64,000 bases of DNA from Bdellovibrio bacteriovorus (GCF_002208115.1 NZ_CP020946.1:1426001-1490000), one strand, 5' to 3'; positions 15,944-24,640 are shown, numbered from the stretch's first letter. A program made the numbers and translations. The notes: generated by a model not told the origin, from the letters alone.

Positions 15944-16615
15944 ATGTACCCAGGAATTTACGTTAAAGACAGTGAACACGAAGTTCTGAACGAAGAGTTC
16001 AAGACGATCACCATGGATATTTCCCTGATGCTGAAAGCTGAAGGTAAAACCGTGCGCCCGTATGTTCCGGGTCTTCCGTATTTTTCCCGTTTGCCTCTGG
16101 ATAAGAAAAGAGACGCCGTTGAAAAAGTGCGCTTCTATCAGGAGCTGTGTCATTCCCAGTTGGCTGAAGGCTACAAAATCAACGACAGTCTTTCTTTCAC
16201 CTGGAAGGCATTCCGTCGTCTGGGGCTGGTGCCAAGTTCTGATCTGTTCAATCATATTCAGAACGAGGATATCATCGAGATCTATTCCAAAGAACACGTT
16301 CAGTTGTTCCGCAATTTCAATTTCTTTGACTGCTGCTCTTACACTCTTGAAGAACTGAACACCTATGAGTGGTGGTCTTTGTTTGAAAGAGAAGAAGCCG
16401 TCACCCAGAAAATCATCGATGCCTGCAATCTGGTGTTCAATGGTGAAGTGGATGGCACATTTGTTCCGGATGTTCCTGTTCATCAACTGCGCGAAGCCCG
16501 TTCGGCAGAGCGTTTGACGATGAACTGCGAAATTCGCAGAATGGCTCCGGTTTACCGCAACAAGCGCCCGGACTGTGTGATCGTTCTTGAGAAAGTTGAA
16601 ATGATCCGCAACTGA
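15944..16615 (+). CDS. PAS-like protein of a two-member local family (copy 1)
   Basis: About 223 residues. The ATG at 15944 is preferred because GAGG precedes it by 6 bases; an upstream ATG at 15917 has no site. The centre (about 105-160) reads EDIIEIYSKEHVQLFRN, FFDCCSYTLEELNTYE and WWSLFEREEAV. This resembles the core of a PAS domain (N-x-x-F...GY-x-x-EEL...W-x-x-LF) but is divergent. The paralogue at 55392-56021 matches this block closely. No enzyme or DNA-binding domain is seen. The next two genes, an acyltransferase-like and a diiron-oxygenase-like protein, follow on the same strand, so it may sense or control their product. The fold is inferred by eye. Confidence 0.6.
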   Translation: MYPGIYVKDSEHEVLNEEFKTITMDISLMLKAEGKTVRPYVPGLPYFSRLPLDKKRDAVEKVRFYQELCHSQLAEGYKINDSLSFTWKAFRRLGLVPSSDLFNHIQNEDIIEIYSKEHVQLFRNFNFFDCCSYTLEELNTYEWWSLFEREEAVTQKIIDACNLVFNGEVDGTFVPDVPVHQLREARSAERLTMNCEIRRMAPVYRNKRPDCVIVLEKVEMIRN

Positions 16616-16749
16616 TTTTTTTTGCAATGTGATTTTTTGAGAAACACAGCACACAAGTCACAGGTTCTCAGAATCAAACGTCTTAAATTAGTAAACACTA
16701 TCAAGTTCACAACTGGAACATCCGAAACACTCTGCCGGAAGGAGAGTGT

Positions 16750-17430
16750 ATGGGTAAGTTTCAGTATCACCTTTTCAATCCACGCGAGTTGAATCCCGAA
16801 ACAGTAAAATTAAGCAACGACGTCTACGAAGTATGGAGGCGGGTCTATTCAGAGGTGCTGGGTAAAGTCGGCGAACCTTTGAATCCGGATGATTTTCATC
16901 GCAATGACATTGTTGTCTGCCTGACCGACAACGGAAAAGTTTTCGGTTTCCATTTGTACAGCGCCTTTGATCTGCGCTCGGACGCCCTTCGTGACCACCA
17001 TTATATGAAAGCCTTTGATCAGGCGATTATCGACAAATTCAAAAGCCGTGGCATCAATACTTTGATGAGCATGGAGTACCTGACAGTGATTCCCGAATAC
17101 CGTTCGCGCAATGCCGAGGTGAACTGGGCCGAAATCATCATCGCGCTGGGAAGCAAGGTGATGGAAGCTTCGCCATGGGACTGCTGGGTGGGCACAGCCC
17201 GCAAGGATCTGCACGTCCGGCGCAAAGCGGAAAAAAGCGGAACCGCCTATTTTGGCAGTGTGATGAAGATGAACTATGAGTGTGAAATCCTGATGACGGC
17301 AAAAGGGGAGGTTGTGCCTCTTCCGGATCCGAAGTCCAATGACCTGGTGGAAAGCCTGTGGGCCGATAAAAGATCCCACGTGACCTGTCTGCGTGAAGTT
17401 CGCAGAAACAATCTTAAAATTGCAGCTTAA
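16750..17430 (+). CDS. GNAT-fold acyltransferase / N-acyl amino acid synthase-like protein
   Basis: 226 residues, AAGGAGAG 3-6 bases upstream of the ATG. The pattern fits a GNAT-like fold related to autoinducer and FeeM-type synthases: an N-terminal VYEVWRRVYSEVLG helix, a strand NDIVVCLTDNGKVFGFHLYS, then the acyl-carrier-binding type segment MEYLTVIPEYRSRNAEVNWA and a helix with IIIALGSKVMEASPWDCWVG. Such enzymes move an acyl group from CoA or ACP onto an amine. The gene is followed after 30 bases by a heme-oxygenase-like diiron protein, and the two are surely cotranscribed. The product would be a modified acyl-amide or similar small molecule; substrate and product are unknown. Confidence 0.6.
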   Translation: MGKFQYHLFNPRELNPETVKLSNDVYEVWRRVYSEVLGKVGEPLNPDDFHRNDIVVCLTDNGKVFGFHLYSAFDLRSDALRDHHYMKAFDQAIIDKFKSRGINTLMSMEYLTVIPEYRSRNAEVNWAEIIIALGSKVMEASPWDCWVGTARKDLHVRRKAEKSGTAYFGSVMKMNYECEILMTAKGEVVPLPDPKSNDLVESLWADKRSHVTCLREVRRNNLKIAA

Positions 17431-17460
17431 TGGTTTTATTAAACCTGAAAAGAGAGACAC

Positions 17461-18108
17461 ATGCCTAACAATAAGAACGTTAACGATGAACTGATGACCC
17501 TTCTGAGTTCCTCCAAAAAGCAGATCGAAGCTTTTCCGTGGGAGGACAAAAATGCCTATTCTGCCTGGGTGTCGCAGACATTCTATTTTGCCCGTCACAC
17601 CACGCGGCTGCTGGCGATGGCTGGTGCGCGCACACCATTTGGAGCGCCCGAGTTTCATAATCGCTTCCTGGCTCACTGTGCAGAGGAAAAAGGGCACGAC
17701 AAGCTGCTGGTGAATGATCTGAAAACTCTGGGAAGCAAAATGGAAGAGTGGCCGGAGATGCCAGGCACCTGCGCCCTTTATCAGACCCAGTACTATTATA
17801 TCGAACATCATTCGCCGATGGCTTTCTTTGGTTACATTCTGGGGCTGGAGGCGCTGGCGGCGCACTTTGGTGATTACATGAATAAACGCATTGAAAAGGC
17901 CTGGGGGCCGAAAGCCGCACATTTCATCCGCGTGCATGCTGAAGAGGACGTGGGACATACGGAAGAGGCTCTGAGCAAGATCGCCTCGTTGCCACCAGAT
18001 GATCAGGTGGTGGTGATGCAGAACCTGCGGCAGACCTTGAGCTATTATGAACAGATGCTGAACGAATGCCGCGAGATATCCCGGGCCCGGGGGCGCAACG
18101 CCGCTTAA
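17461..18108 (+). CDS. Heme-oxygenase-like diiron oxygenase/oxidase (TenA/HDO type)
   Basis: 215 residues, all helical. The metal ligands of the heme-oxygenase-like diiron (HDO) class can be picked out: FYFARHTTRLL in an early helix, HCAEEKGHDKLLVNDL in the next, and HAEEDVGHTEEALSKI in the last core helix, with Glu, His and Asp at the expected spacing. Members such as UndA, BesC, SznF and CADD oxidise fatty acids, amino acids or amides in small-molecule pathways. Pairing with the upstream GNAT-like gene suggests the two act on one metabolite. AAGAGAGAC precedes the ATG. The exact reaction cannot be predicted. Confidence 0.72.
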   Translation: MPNNKNVNDELMTLLSSSKKQIEAFPWEDKNAYSAWVSQTFYFARHTTRLLAMAGARTPFGAPEFHNRFLAHCAEEKGHDKLLVNDLKTLGSKMEEWPEMPGTCALYQTQYYYIEHHSPMAFFGYILGLEALAAHFGDYMNKRIEKAWGPKAAHFIRVHAEEDVGHTEEALSKIASLPPDDQVVVMQNLRQTLSYYEQMLNECREISRARGRNAA

Positions 18109-18122
18109 AGCGCGCAGAAAAC

Positions 18123-18156
18123 AAAAAAGCCGGAGGAACACTCCGGCTTTTTTTTA
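18123..18156. terminator. Bidirectional intrinsic terminator
   Basis: GCCGGAG/CTCCGGC stem with a 5-base loop, A6 before and T8 after. It serves the HDO gene on the plus strand and the convergent gene at 18179 on the minus strand. Confidence 0.88.
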
Positions 18157-18178
18157 TTAGAGAAGAGAGAAATCAGAA

Positions 18179-18739
18179 CTATTTGAAGCGAGCGGCAACC
18201 ACGTCACAGATATTACCCTGCATCAGGGAAGCGCCACGATAGATTGTCGCATCCAGAACTGTCGGGTCCTTCAGTGTCTGCTGACGAAGAGTTTCGCAGT
18301 CGGATTCGTAGTTTTTGCAGATGCCACCGCTGTTTTCGTTTTCACAAACCCAGTAAAGGCTCTTTACTTTTTCGCCCACGATTTTCACATCCGCGATTTC
18401 AGAGTGAAGCTCGATAGAGCATCTGATTTTGGCGTGACCATTCTGATCCAGATCGCCGGCAACCCAACTGAAGGTGAAGTTTTTGTATTTAAGGTCAATC
18501 GCGCGCTGGGAGCCGATCACACGCTGGCGCTGTTCCAGATTATCGAAGAACTTCTCACAACGGGAACCCAGCTCATCAACAGTGCCTTTGCGGGACCACT
18601 GCAAAACGCGTTTAGAGGGCTTTCCAGCGATGCAGGACGTGCCTTCCTCGTTACAGCCAATGCCAGTGTAATAAGGGGCTGCTTGGCCAATACTGCTTAA
18701 TAGGAACAGGGCCACCAGGGCCGTCAGACTCTTTTTCAT
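18179..18739 (-). CDS. Secreted cysteine-containing protein of unknown function
   Basis: 186 residues from the ATG at 18739, chosen because AGGAG lies about 8-10 bases upstream and a clean signal peptide (MKKSLTALVALFLLSSIGQA) follows. The mature chain has eight cysteines (for example YTGIGCNEEGTSC, KIRCSIEL, WVCENENSGGIC, ESDCETLR, GNICDV), suggesting a disulfide-rich periplasmic or extracellular protein. No enzyme motif is seen and no family is recognised. Confidence 0.75.
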   Translation of the reverse strand: MKKSLTALVALFLLSSIGQAAPYYTGIGCNEEGTSCIAGKPSKRVLQWSRKGTVDELGSRCEKFFDNLEQRQRVIGSQRAIDLKYKNFTFSWVAGDLDQNGHAKIRCSIELHSEIADVKIVGEKVKSLYWVCENENSGGICKNYESDCETLRQQTLKDPTVLDATIYRGASLMQGNICDVVAARFK

Positions 18740-18840
18740 ATGGTTTTCTCCTGATGGGAGGAAACCTTGCGATAACTGTTCCAATGCGAGAAACCATTAA
18801 ATAGTGGTAGAAGCCGGTGGGCTGTCAGAAACGCAAAAAA

Positions 18841-18931
18841 GGGGACAATCTTTGGCAACCTTAGCAGCCTATGGATTGAACCCCTGGTGAGGCGCTCGCT
18901 GTTCGAATTTGCGAGCGGGAACAGGATTGTC
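18841..18931. other. Structured 90-base intergenic segment
   Basis: GACAATC (18844-18850) pairs with GATTGTC (18925-18931) and encloses a strong CGCTCGC/GCGAGCG hairpin (about 18893-18917). On the minus strand this directly follows the transglycosylase stop codon and ends with CCCCTTTTTT, so it may be an elaborate terminator or a 3' UTR-derived RNA. Confidence 0.4.
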
Positions 18932-19651
18932 TTACAGAGCAGCCACGGTGTGTGGATTCTTGGAATTGATGTTGGAATAAAGAACGCTGTAGTTCTTCAT
19001 TACTCTTGAGTTGTACTCTGCCGGTTTCACGTTTTTAGCCAGCAGACGGCGCACATTTGTCGGACCCATGTTATAGGCACTGACATACTTCATCGCCTTC
19101 TTGTCGAACTTCGCACGCAGATAGTTCATGTAAGCCATGCCGATCTTGATGTTCGCAGACGGGCTTTGCAAAGTCTTTTTACCGTTGAAAGGCAGGTCAA
19201 ATTTTTTCGCGATCCATTCCGCCGTGTCGGGTTTGATTTGCATCAGACCAATTTCGCCGTGACGGCCGACAACCAGGGGATTGAATTTGGATTCCGTCTT
19301 GATCACCGCAAGAACAAACACCGGATCCATACCGTATTTGGCGCTTTCAGAAATCACCGTGCGGGCAATGGCGCGTGCCTGGCCTTTGAACTTTGCCGGC
19401 AGGTGAGTTTGCACTTTGGAAAGAATGGCTTCGTTCAAAGCCTTTTGGCCTTCGATTTTCTGGGCGTCACTGCCTTTATAGCCGCCACCCAGCAGTTCTT
19501 TCGCGTGAGAAACACGTGAAGCTTCGTTCACGCTTTCCATCGCTGGCACCTCAGGGCGCTGCCACTGGGTGAAAGAGAAGTTGTTAAATAGAACCGACGT
19601 GAGCGATGCGGTGACAAAGGCGATTCCGATTTTGAGATGTTTCGTTTTCAT
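18932..19651 (-). CDS. Lytic transglycosylase, SLT domain
   Basis: 239 residues with one N-terminal hydrophobic segment (about 8-25) that exports or anchors it. The C-terminal 140 residues are a Slt/MltC-type lysozyme fold: the catalytic Glu in VIKTESKFNPLVVG, then GEIGLMQIKPDTAEWI, and AYNMGPTNVRR. It cleaves the MurNAc-GlcNAc bond of peptidoglycan with formation of anhydro-MurNAc. In a predator this may serve growth, septation or prey-wall remodelling; the sequence does not decide. AGGAGG lies 7-8 bases before the ATG. It stands alone. Confidence 0.93.
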   Translation of the reverse strand: MKTKHLKIGIAFVTASLTSVLFNNFSFTQWQRPEVPAMESVNEASRVSHAKELLGGGYKGSDAQKIEGQKALNEAILSKVQTHLPAKFKGQARAIARTVISESAKYGMDPVFVLAVIKTESKFNPLVVGRHGEIGLMQIKPDTAEWIAKKFDLPFNGKKTLQSPSANIKIGMAYMNYLRAKFDKKAMKYVSAYNMGPTNVRRLLAKNVKPAEYNSRVMKNYSVLYSNINSKNPHTVAAL

Positions 19652-19741
19652 ATCCGCGTCCTCCTGTTACAGAGGTATAGTTCAAGGGCCATGCCGAGTG
19701 GCCAGGTGTGCGGAATCTTTCAGGTCTTGCTTTGAAGCACC

Positions 19742-19770
19742 TTTTAAACGGAATCAATTGAGTCTGGCAA
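19742..19770 (-). promoter_or_regulatory. Possible promoter of the lytic transglycosylase
   Basis: On the minus strand TTGCCA, 17 bases, TTAAAA. This would give a leader of about 85 bases. Confidence 0.4.
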
Positions 19771-19902
19771 AGGGGGGTGTCAATCAAAGTATGAACACTG
19801 TCTGATTAGTGGTTAGTCGATCTGGGATAAATTCTGAGAATGAGACAGTCACTGAGAGACAGGGCCGGGCTGTGCCCGGACTCAGGGGAATCATCAAAAT
19901 AA

Positions 19903-19937
19903 AAAAAGCTCTGAAGGGGTGCTTCAGAGCTTTTTTG
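19903..19937. terminator. Terminator of the mreC-rodA operon
   Basis: AGCTCTGAAG/CTTCAGAGCT stem, GGGT loop, A7 on one side and T6 on the other. It lies 21 bases past the rodA stop and can work in both directions. Confidence 0.88.
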
Positions 19938-19957
19938 TTTCTTTGATTTTGGAATTT

Positions 19958-21082
19958 CTAGAACAGATATCTGCGGTAGGCGACGCTGGAAACCAATCCC
20001 AAGCCTGCCATGGTGGTCAGCATGCTGGAACCACCGTAAGACAGCAGTGGTAAAGGAACCCCTACGATCGGCAGCAGTCCAATCACCATTCCGATGTTCA
20101 CAAACATGTGCCAGAAGATGTAACAAAGGACTCCCACGGTTAACAACGCTCCGAATTTGTCGCGGGCGTTCGAAGCGATACGGATTCCGGTGATGAACAG
20201 GAAGCAGAACAAACCCACCACGGCGATGGAGCCCACGAACCCGTGTTCTTCGCTAAGAACAGAATAAATAAAGTCCGTGTGACGTTCCGGCAGGAACTCC
20301 AGTTGGGACTGGGTGCCCTTCATAAAGCCTTTTCCGAAGAAGCGGCCGGAACCCACGGCGATTTTTGACTGGATGCTGTTGTAACCGGTGCCGCGTGGGT
20401 CACTGGTCGGGGACAGGAACGTCAAAACGCGGTTTTTCTGATAATCATGCAAAACGAATTTCCAGGCGATCGGAATCGCGATGATTCCCAGGGCGATGAT
20501 CGTTGCCAGAATGGTTTTGCGGATTTTTGCAAAGATCAGCATGGATCCGCCGATCGCGGCCAGCATCATCGCGGTTCCCAAGTCCGGCTGCTCAACAACC
20601 AGACCAAACGGAATCAGAAGGGCTGTCAAAGGCAGCGCCAGTTCCTTCAGGCCCATGCCTGAGCCGTGGGTGCTGCGAGTGGCAAGGATCTTGGCCATCA
20701 GCATGATTAACGCCAGTTTCATGGTTTCAGAAGGCTGATAACGGAAGAAACCCAAATCAATCCAGCGCTGCGCCCCCAAGGCGACCTTACCGAAGAAGGT
20801 CACATACAAAATCGCGCCCAGATTCAGGACATAGGCAATCAGGGCAATTCTGGTGACGATGGAATAATCAACAATGGTCACAACCAAAAAAACCGTCCAG
20901 CCCACGATCAACCACATGATCTGGGAAATGAACAGGGATGCCACGTCCTGAGTGGTCGGGCCGTGGGTCGCACTCCAAAGATTGATCAGGCCGATCACAT
21001 TCAGGGCCAGGATCACGATGATCAGATTGATGTCTAATTTTTTGAAGAGGGTTCTTTCTTCAACATGCAAAGAGGTAAACAC
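19958..21082 (-). CDS. rodA: RodA, SEDS peptidoglycan glycosyltransferase
   Basis: 374 residues, about ten membrane helices. SEDS polymerase that makes glycan strands with PBP2 in the elongasome. Hallmarks: NLWSATHGP after helix 1, RWIDLGFFRYQPSETMKLA (the W-x-x-LG...QPSE motif), the LVVEQPDLGTAMM segment with the functional Asp, and the C-terminal LPLLSYGGSSMLTTM. It starts 2 bases after the mrdA stop, so the two are translationally linked, as is usual for this pair. Confidence 0.96.
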   Translation of the reverse strand: MFTSLHVEERTLFKKLDINLIIVILALNVIGLINLWSATHGPTTQDVASLFISQIMWLIVGWTVFLVVTIVDYSIVTRIALIAYVLNLGAILYVTFFGKVALGAQRWIDLGFFRYQPSETMKLALIMLMAKILATRSTHGSGMGLKELALPLTALLIPFGLVVEQPDLGTAMMLAAIGGSMLIFAKIRKTILATIIALGIIAIPIAWKFVLHDYQKNRVLTFLSPTSDPRGTGYNSIQSKIAVGSGRFFGKGFMKGTQSQLEFLPERHTDFIYSVLSEEHGFVGSIAVVGLFCFLFITGIRIASNARDKFGALLTVGVLCYIFWHMFVNIGMVIGLLPIVGVPLPLLSYGGSSMLTTMAGLGLVSSVAYRRYLF

Positions 21083-21084
21083 TC

Positions 21085-23070
21085 TTATTCTCCTTCAACT
21101 TCCGGTCCGGCGGCCGGTGCTTGCGCACGTTTTCCACCGGTGGCTTTCAACGCCGCTTCGATCACTTCAGGGTGATATTTCATGAAATAAGCTTCAACAA
21201 TGTCGCGAACAATCGGGGCCGCACCGGAGCTTCCGTGGCACGAGTGTTCTGCCAAAGCGGCGATGGTGATTTCCGGATTGTCTGCCGGAGCAAACGCAAT
21301 GAACCAACCATGGTGACGCATGTGAATCGGACGGCTTTCGCACTTCGCATAGATCTGATCCGCCGAGAAGCCCATAACCTGTGCTGTCCCGGTTTTACCG
21401 GCCATTTGCACGCCCGGAACCTTGTAGCGCTTCGCAGTTCCGCGCTCGCCATTGGCCACACGGCGCATGCCCTCTTTGACGGTTTTAAACGTTTCTGCAG
21501 AGATCTTCACACCATTAGGCTGAGTCTGTTGCAGATCACGAACCACCTGAGGGAAGTTTTCGCGCAGGACTTTTCCGTCCTGGTCGATGATCTTGCGAAG
21601 CAGGAACGGTTTTACAACTTTACCCTCGGTGCCGATCGCATTGTAGGCAATCGCCATGGAAAGCGGAGTCACGTTCACGAAACCCTGACCGATCGCTGTG
21701 GAAAGGTTTTCCCCCGGCTGCCACTCTTCGCCGACAGTGGATTTTTTCCAAGCCGAGTTTGGCATGGTTCCGGAAACCTCACGCGCCAGCTCGATACCGG
21801 TTTTCTGACCGATGCCCAGCAGACTGATATAGTCGAACATTTTATCAACGCCCAACGCGATACCCATCTTATAGAAGAACACGTTGGAGGATCGTTCCAA
21901 AGCTTCAAACACCGTGATGTTACCGTGACCGCCTTTTAAGTGGTCATGATAAGGACGACGGCCGAAGTAGAACACACCCGGAGCCGACACAATCGTCGTC
22001 GGAGTGATCACTTTTTCCTGCAAAGCGGGAACTGCCACCAAAGGTTTGAAAGTCGAACCCGGGGCATTGTGATCCTGGATAACTTTGTTACGCAGAGGTT
22101 TGAACGGATCGTTGATCAGTTTGGACCAAGTCTGCGCGGAAATACCGGTGGAAAACTCATTCGGATCAAAGGACGGGGTGCTGACCCAGGCCAGGATTTC
22201 ACCGTTGGTTCGCATCGCCACAACCGCACCGATGCGGTTTAAGCTCATGAAGGACTTAAAGGCGGCTTCCTGGATATCACGGTCAATCGTCAGAATCGCG
22301 TTGTTCCCGTGGACCGGGATCATGTCCTTGATCTGCTCACCGTAAATGTTTGGTGTCTGAGTTACCGTTTCACGCCCGTGGGCGTCGACCTGGATGAAGC
22401 TGACGCCGTCAGAACCACGGATGTCTCTTTCCAGGGTTTCTTCCAGACCTGATTTACCGATGATGTCACCCTGGTCAAACTTCAGTGCGCCTTTGTACAG
22501 GTCATTCAGTACCGGCAACTGACGCTTGGAAATCTCTCCGACGTAACCAAACAGTTGTGCGCCGTTGTCACGCAATGGATAGAAGCGCACGATGGATTCG
22601 CGGATCTCAAGGCCCGGAGTGTCCAGACGCATGCGTTTCAGACGGAAGACTTCTTCGCGGCTCAGGTTTTCTTTCAGACGGATCTGTGCAAACGGACCGT
22701 TTTGGCGGCGGCTTTTCTGAACCTTCAGAACCACTTTTTCCGGTTCCATGCCCAGAACCGGGCCGACAGTTTTCGCCAGCTCATCAAGGCTTTCGATGTA
22801 CTGCGGGGACAGGATGGCCTCAAAGCCCGGCAGATTTTCCACCAGCACTTTGCCATCACGATCCAGCATCAGACCGCGCGGAGCGGTGATTTTGTTTTGT
22901 TTGATACGGTTTTTTTCCGAGAACTCGCGCAGCTCATTACCAGAAATGATCTGCAGATACCACAGACGCATCGTGAAGATGGTCAGGGCAAAGCCGATGG
23001 CGATATAAAAGATCTTGTACCGGCCCAGGTACTCTTTTGCCTCGTCCGGATTACTGACGTATGTACTCAT
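21085..23070 (-). CDS. mrdA: Penicillin-binding protein 2 (elongation transpeptidase)
   Basis: 661 residues. One N-terminal membrane anchor (about 18-40), a pedestal domain starting with APRGLMLDRDGKVLVENLP, and a class B transpeptidase domain with Ser339 in PGSTFKP (SxxK), the SSN motif near residue 396 and KTGTAQ near 566. It cross-links new peptidoglycan in the side wall together with RodA. Its start overlaps the mreD stop by four bases. The C-terminal tail is Ala/Pro rich. Length and domain order are ordinary for PBP2. Confidence 0.96.
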   Translation of the reverse strand: MSTYVSNPDEAKEYLGRYKIFYIAIGFALTIFTMRLWYLQIISGNELREFSEKNRIKQNKITAPRGLMLDRDGKVLVENLPGFEAILSPQYIESLDELAKTVGPVLGMEPEKVVLKVQKSRRQNGPFAQIRLKENLSREEVFRLKRMRLDTPGLEIRESIVRFYPLRDNGAQLFGYVGEISKRQLPVLNDLYKGALKFDQGDIIGKSGLEETLERDIRGSDGVSFIQVDAHGRETVTQTPNIYGEQIKDMIPVHGNNAILTIDRDIQEAAFKSFMSLNRIGAVVAMRTNGEILAWVSTPSFDPNEFSTGISAQTWSKLINDPFKPLRNKVIQDHNAPGSTFKPLVAVPALQEKVITPTTIVSAPGVFYFGRRPYHDHLKGGHGNITVFEALERSSNVFFYKMGIALGVDKMFDYISLLGIGQKTGIELAREVSGTMPNSAWKKSTVGEEWQPGENLSTAIGQGFVNVTPLSMAIAYNAIGTEGKVVKPFLLRKIIDQDGKVLRENFPQVVRDLQQTQPNGVKISAETFKTVKEGMRRVANGERGTAKRYKVPGVQMAGKTGTAQVMGFSADQIYAKCESRPIHMRHHGWFIAFAPADNPEITIAALAEHSCHGSSGAAPIVRDIVEAYFMKYHPEVIEAALKATGGKRAQAPAAGPEVEGE

Positions 23071-23603
23071 AGCTCCAATCCTCCGGGCTCATGAACCAGC
23101 TCGTCCTGAGTGACCTTGTCGATCTTGGCCAGCAGCCAGTACATCGGGAATGCAAAGGAGGGAGTCAGGATGATTTGTACAAGGCGATCGACAATCTCAA
23201 AGCTCGCAGGGTTTTTCTCCAGCACCATGGATCCAAAGAAATAGATCAGGTGATAGGCCACGGCAGAGAATGCACACATAATCGTATAATATCCTGAGCC
23301 GGACCAAAAGACGCGACTCTTGATAGTATAGACCAAGGTAAAGAGAATAATGAGGCTGATCCACATCATCTTCAGCGGCATCGCGGTGAATGTGAGCAAA
23401 ATGAAGCCCATGGCGTAAATCGTGAAGATGGCCGGGAACGGTTTACGATAAAGGATCATATATACAACCAGATTCAGCCACAGCAGCGGGGAAGGAACAT
23501 TCCCGAAAAGCTGGAACCAGAAGGTTGTCTGGAATCCCGCCAGCAGCATCAGCACTGCCAGGAAAACCAGGAAATTCAAAAGGGCATTCCAGCGGATTTT
23601 CAC
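23067..23603 (-). CDS. mreD: Rod shape-determining protein MreD
   Basis: 178 residues with five or so membrane helices and little else, in the correct position between mreC and mrdA. MreD is an inner-membrane elongasome component that works with MreC to activate PBP2-RodA. Sequence conservation in this family is low, so the call rests on hydropathy, size and synteny. Both ends overlap the neighbours by four bases (ATGA junctions). Confidence 0.88.
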   Translation of the reverse strand: MKIRWNALLNFLVFLAVLMLLAGFQTTFWFQLFGNVPSPLLWLNLVVYMILYRKPFPAIFTIYAMGFILLTFTAMPLKMMWISLIILFTLVYTIKSRVFWSGSGYYTIMCAFSAVAYHLIYFFGSMVLEKNPASFEIVDRLVQIILTPSFAFPMYWLLAKIDKVTQDELVHEPGGLEL

Positions 23604-24547
23604 TGTCTGTTCTCCTGAGGTTTAGGAGTCGCCGCCGGCTTGGCTGCCGGAGTCGCCGCCGGCTTCACAGCCGGAGTCGCGGCGGGCGCAGCGCCTTCCG
23701 CCGTGGTTTCGGTTGTCGCAGTTGCAGATGCAGGCGCGAACTTGTCGCCGAAATCCTCATTGTTACCCTGAAGCACGACAAAGACCTCTTCCACTTTGTA
23801 AGGGTCCACCACCGGGCGCAGGTCGACTTTCAAGGATACGCTGAAAGTTTTCTTTTCCACGGAATCGACCACGGCCACCGGGAACCCTTTAGGGAAGATG
23901 TTGTCAAGGCCGCCGGTCACAACCAGGTCGCCTTCCTGAACGTCTTCGGTTCTTTCCACGTATTTCAGTTGCAGAGTGCTGCTGTACTGGGATTTACCCT
24001 CGACAATCCCGTGGGCACGGGTTCTTTGCACGATACCATCCACCACCGCATAGCGGTCGGTGATCAGCATCACATGCGAAGTGAAGGTGTCCGGTTTAAA
24101 GATGTAACCCAGAACCCCGCCCGTGGTGATCACGGCCTGGCCGGCTTTCAGGCCGTCTTGAGTTCCCTTGTTGATCGTGATGGTGTTGTGATCAATCACC
24201 AGGTCGCGGCCGATGACTTGCGCTGCCATCAGGGACATTTTGGTTTGTTCTTTGAACGTCAAAAGACCGCGCAGGCGGTCGTTTTCAATCAGCAACTCGT
24301 TCATTTTTTCCAGGCGCGCCTGAAGTTCATTGTTGGTGCTGGCCAGTTGTTCGCTGTGCTTCTTGATGTTGATAAGATCAAGATACATGGCGGTGGTGCC
24401 TTTGACGCCGGAGCTGAAGCCATAGAAGGATTCAGAAACCGCGCTGCCCAGAAGGCTGAAGGGTTTTGCCAGCCAGTTGGACTCTTGCGGGCGCTGCTGC
24501 ATGTTGATGGAAATCAGTGGCAGAGCCAGGACAATCCCGATCATCAC
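23600..24547 (-). CDS. mreC: Rod shape-determining protein MreC
   Basis: 315 residues. A short N-terminal membrane segment (MMIGIVLALPLISI), a helical coiled-coil stretch (about 58-90), and the MreC beta-barrel core with VIGRDLVIDHNTITINKG, VITTGGVLGYI and LVVTGGLDNIFPKGFPV. MreC scaffolds PBP2 on the periplasmic side. The last 45 residues are Ala/Pro/Lys repeats. The start is GTG 24547 or ATG 24544; an in-frame stop just upstream rules out a longer form. No mreB adjoins it: the gene upstream is on the other strand. Confidence 0.93.
   Translation of the reverse strand: MMIGIVLALPLISINMQQRPQESNWLAKPFSLLGSAVSESFYGFSSGVKGTTAMYLDLINIKKHSEQLASTNNELQARLEKMNELLIENDRLRGLLTFKEQTKMSLMAAQVIGRDLVIDHNTITINKGTQDGLKAGQAVITTGGVLGYIFKPDTFTSHVMLITDRYAVVDGIVQRTRAHGIVEGKSQYSSTLQLKYVERTEDVQEGDLVVTGGLDNIFPKGFPVAVVDSVEKKTFSVSLKVDLRPVVDPYKVEEVFVVLQGNNEDFGDKFAPASATATTETTAEGAAPAATPAVKPAATPAAKPAATPKPQENRQ
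23628..23692. repeat. 24-bp tandem repeat in the mreC tail
   Basis: Two and a half copies of a 24-bp unit starting GTCGCCGCCGGCTT (23628-23651, 23652-23675, partial after), encoding a Pro-Ala-Ala-Thr-Pro-Ala-x-Lys repeat. Copy number may vary between strains. Confidence 0.75.
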
Positions 24548-24611
24548 AAGTTTGCTGTATTAATATTTCTCAACGCTAGTAAAAACCGCTAAGGAATACA
24601 ACAATTTCCCC

Positions 24612-24640
24612 TTGAATATTTATAAAATTCGTAAGGTAAT
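24612..24640 (+). promoter_or_regulatory. Promoter for the SurA/PpiD-like gene pair
   Basis: TTGAAT (24612-24617), 17 bases, GGTAAT (24635-24640). Start is expected about 35 bases before the ATG at 24682. Confidence 0.5.

Larger units (their letters stand above)
19652..19957. other. 306-base intergenic region with promoter and hairpins
   Basis: No credible gene. It holds the ribosome site and a likely promoter of the transglycosylase, a perfect CCGGGC/GCCCGG hairpin at 19865-19879, and the terminator of the mre-rodA operon at its right end. Confidence 0.6.

Noticed and set aside
18841-18931. tRNA-like fragments (TTCGAAT and GGTTCAATCC)
   Set aside because: The flanking bases cannot form a 5-bp T stem, and no anticodon, D or acceptor arm can be drawn.
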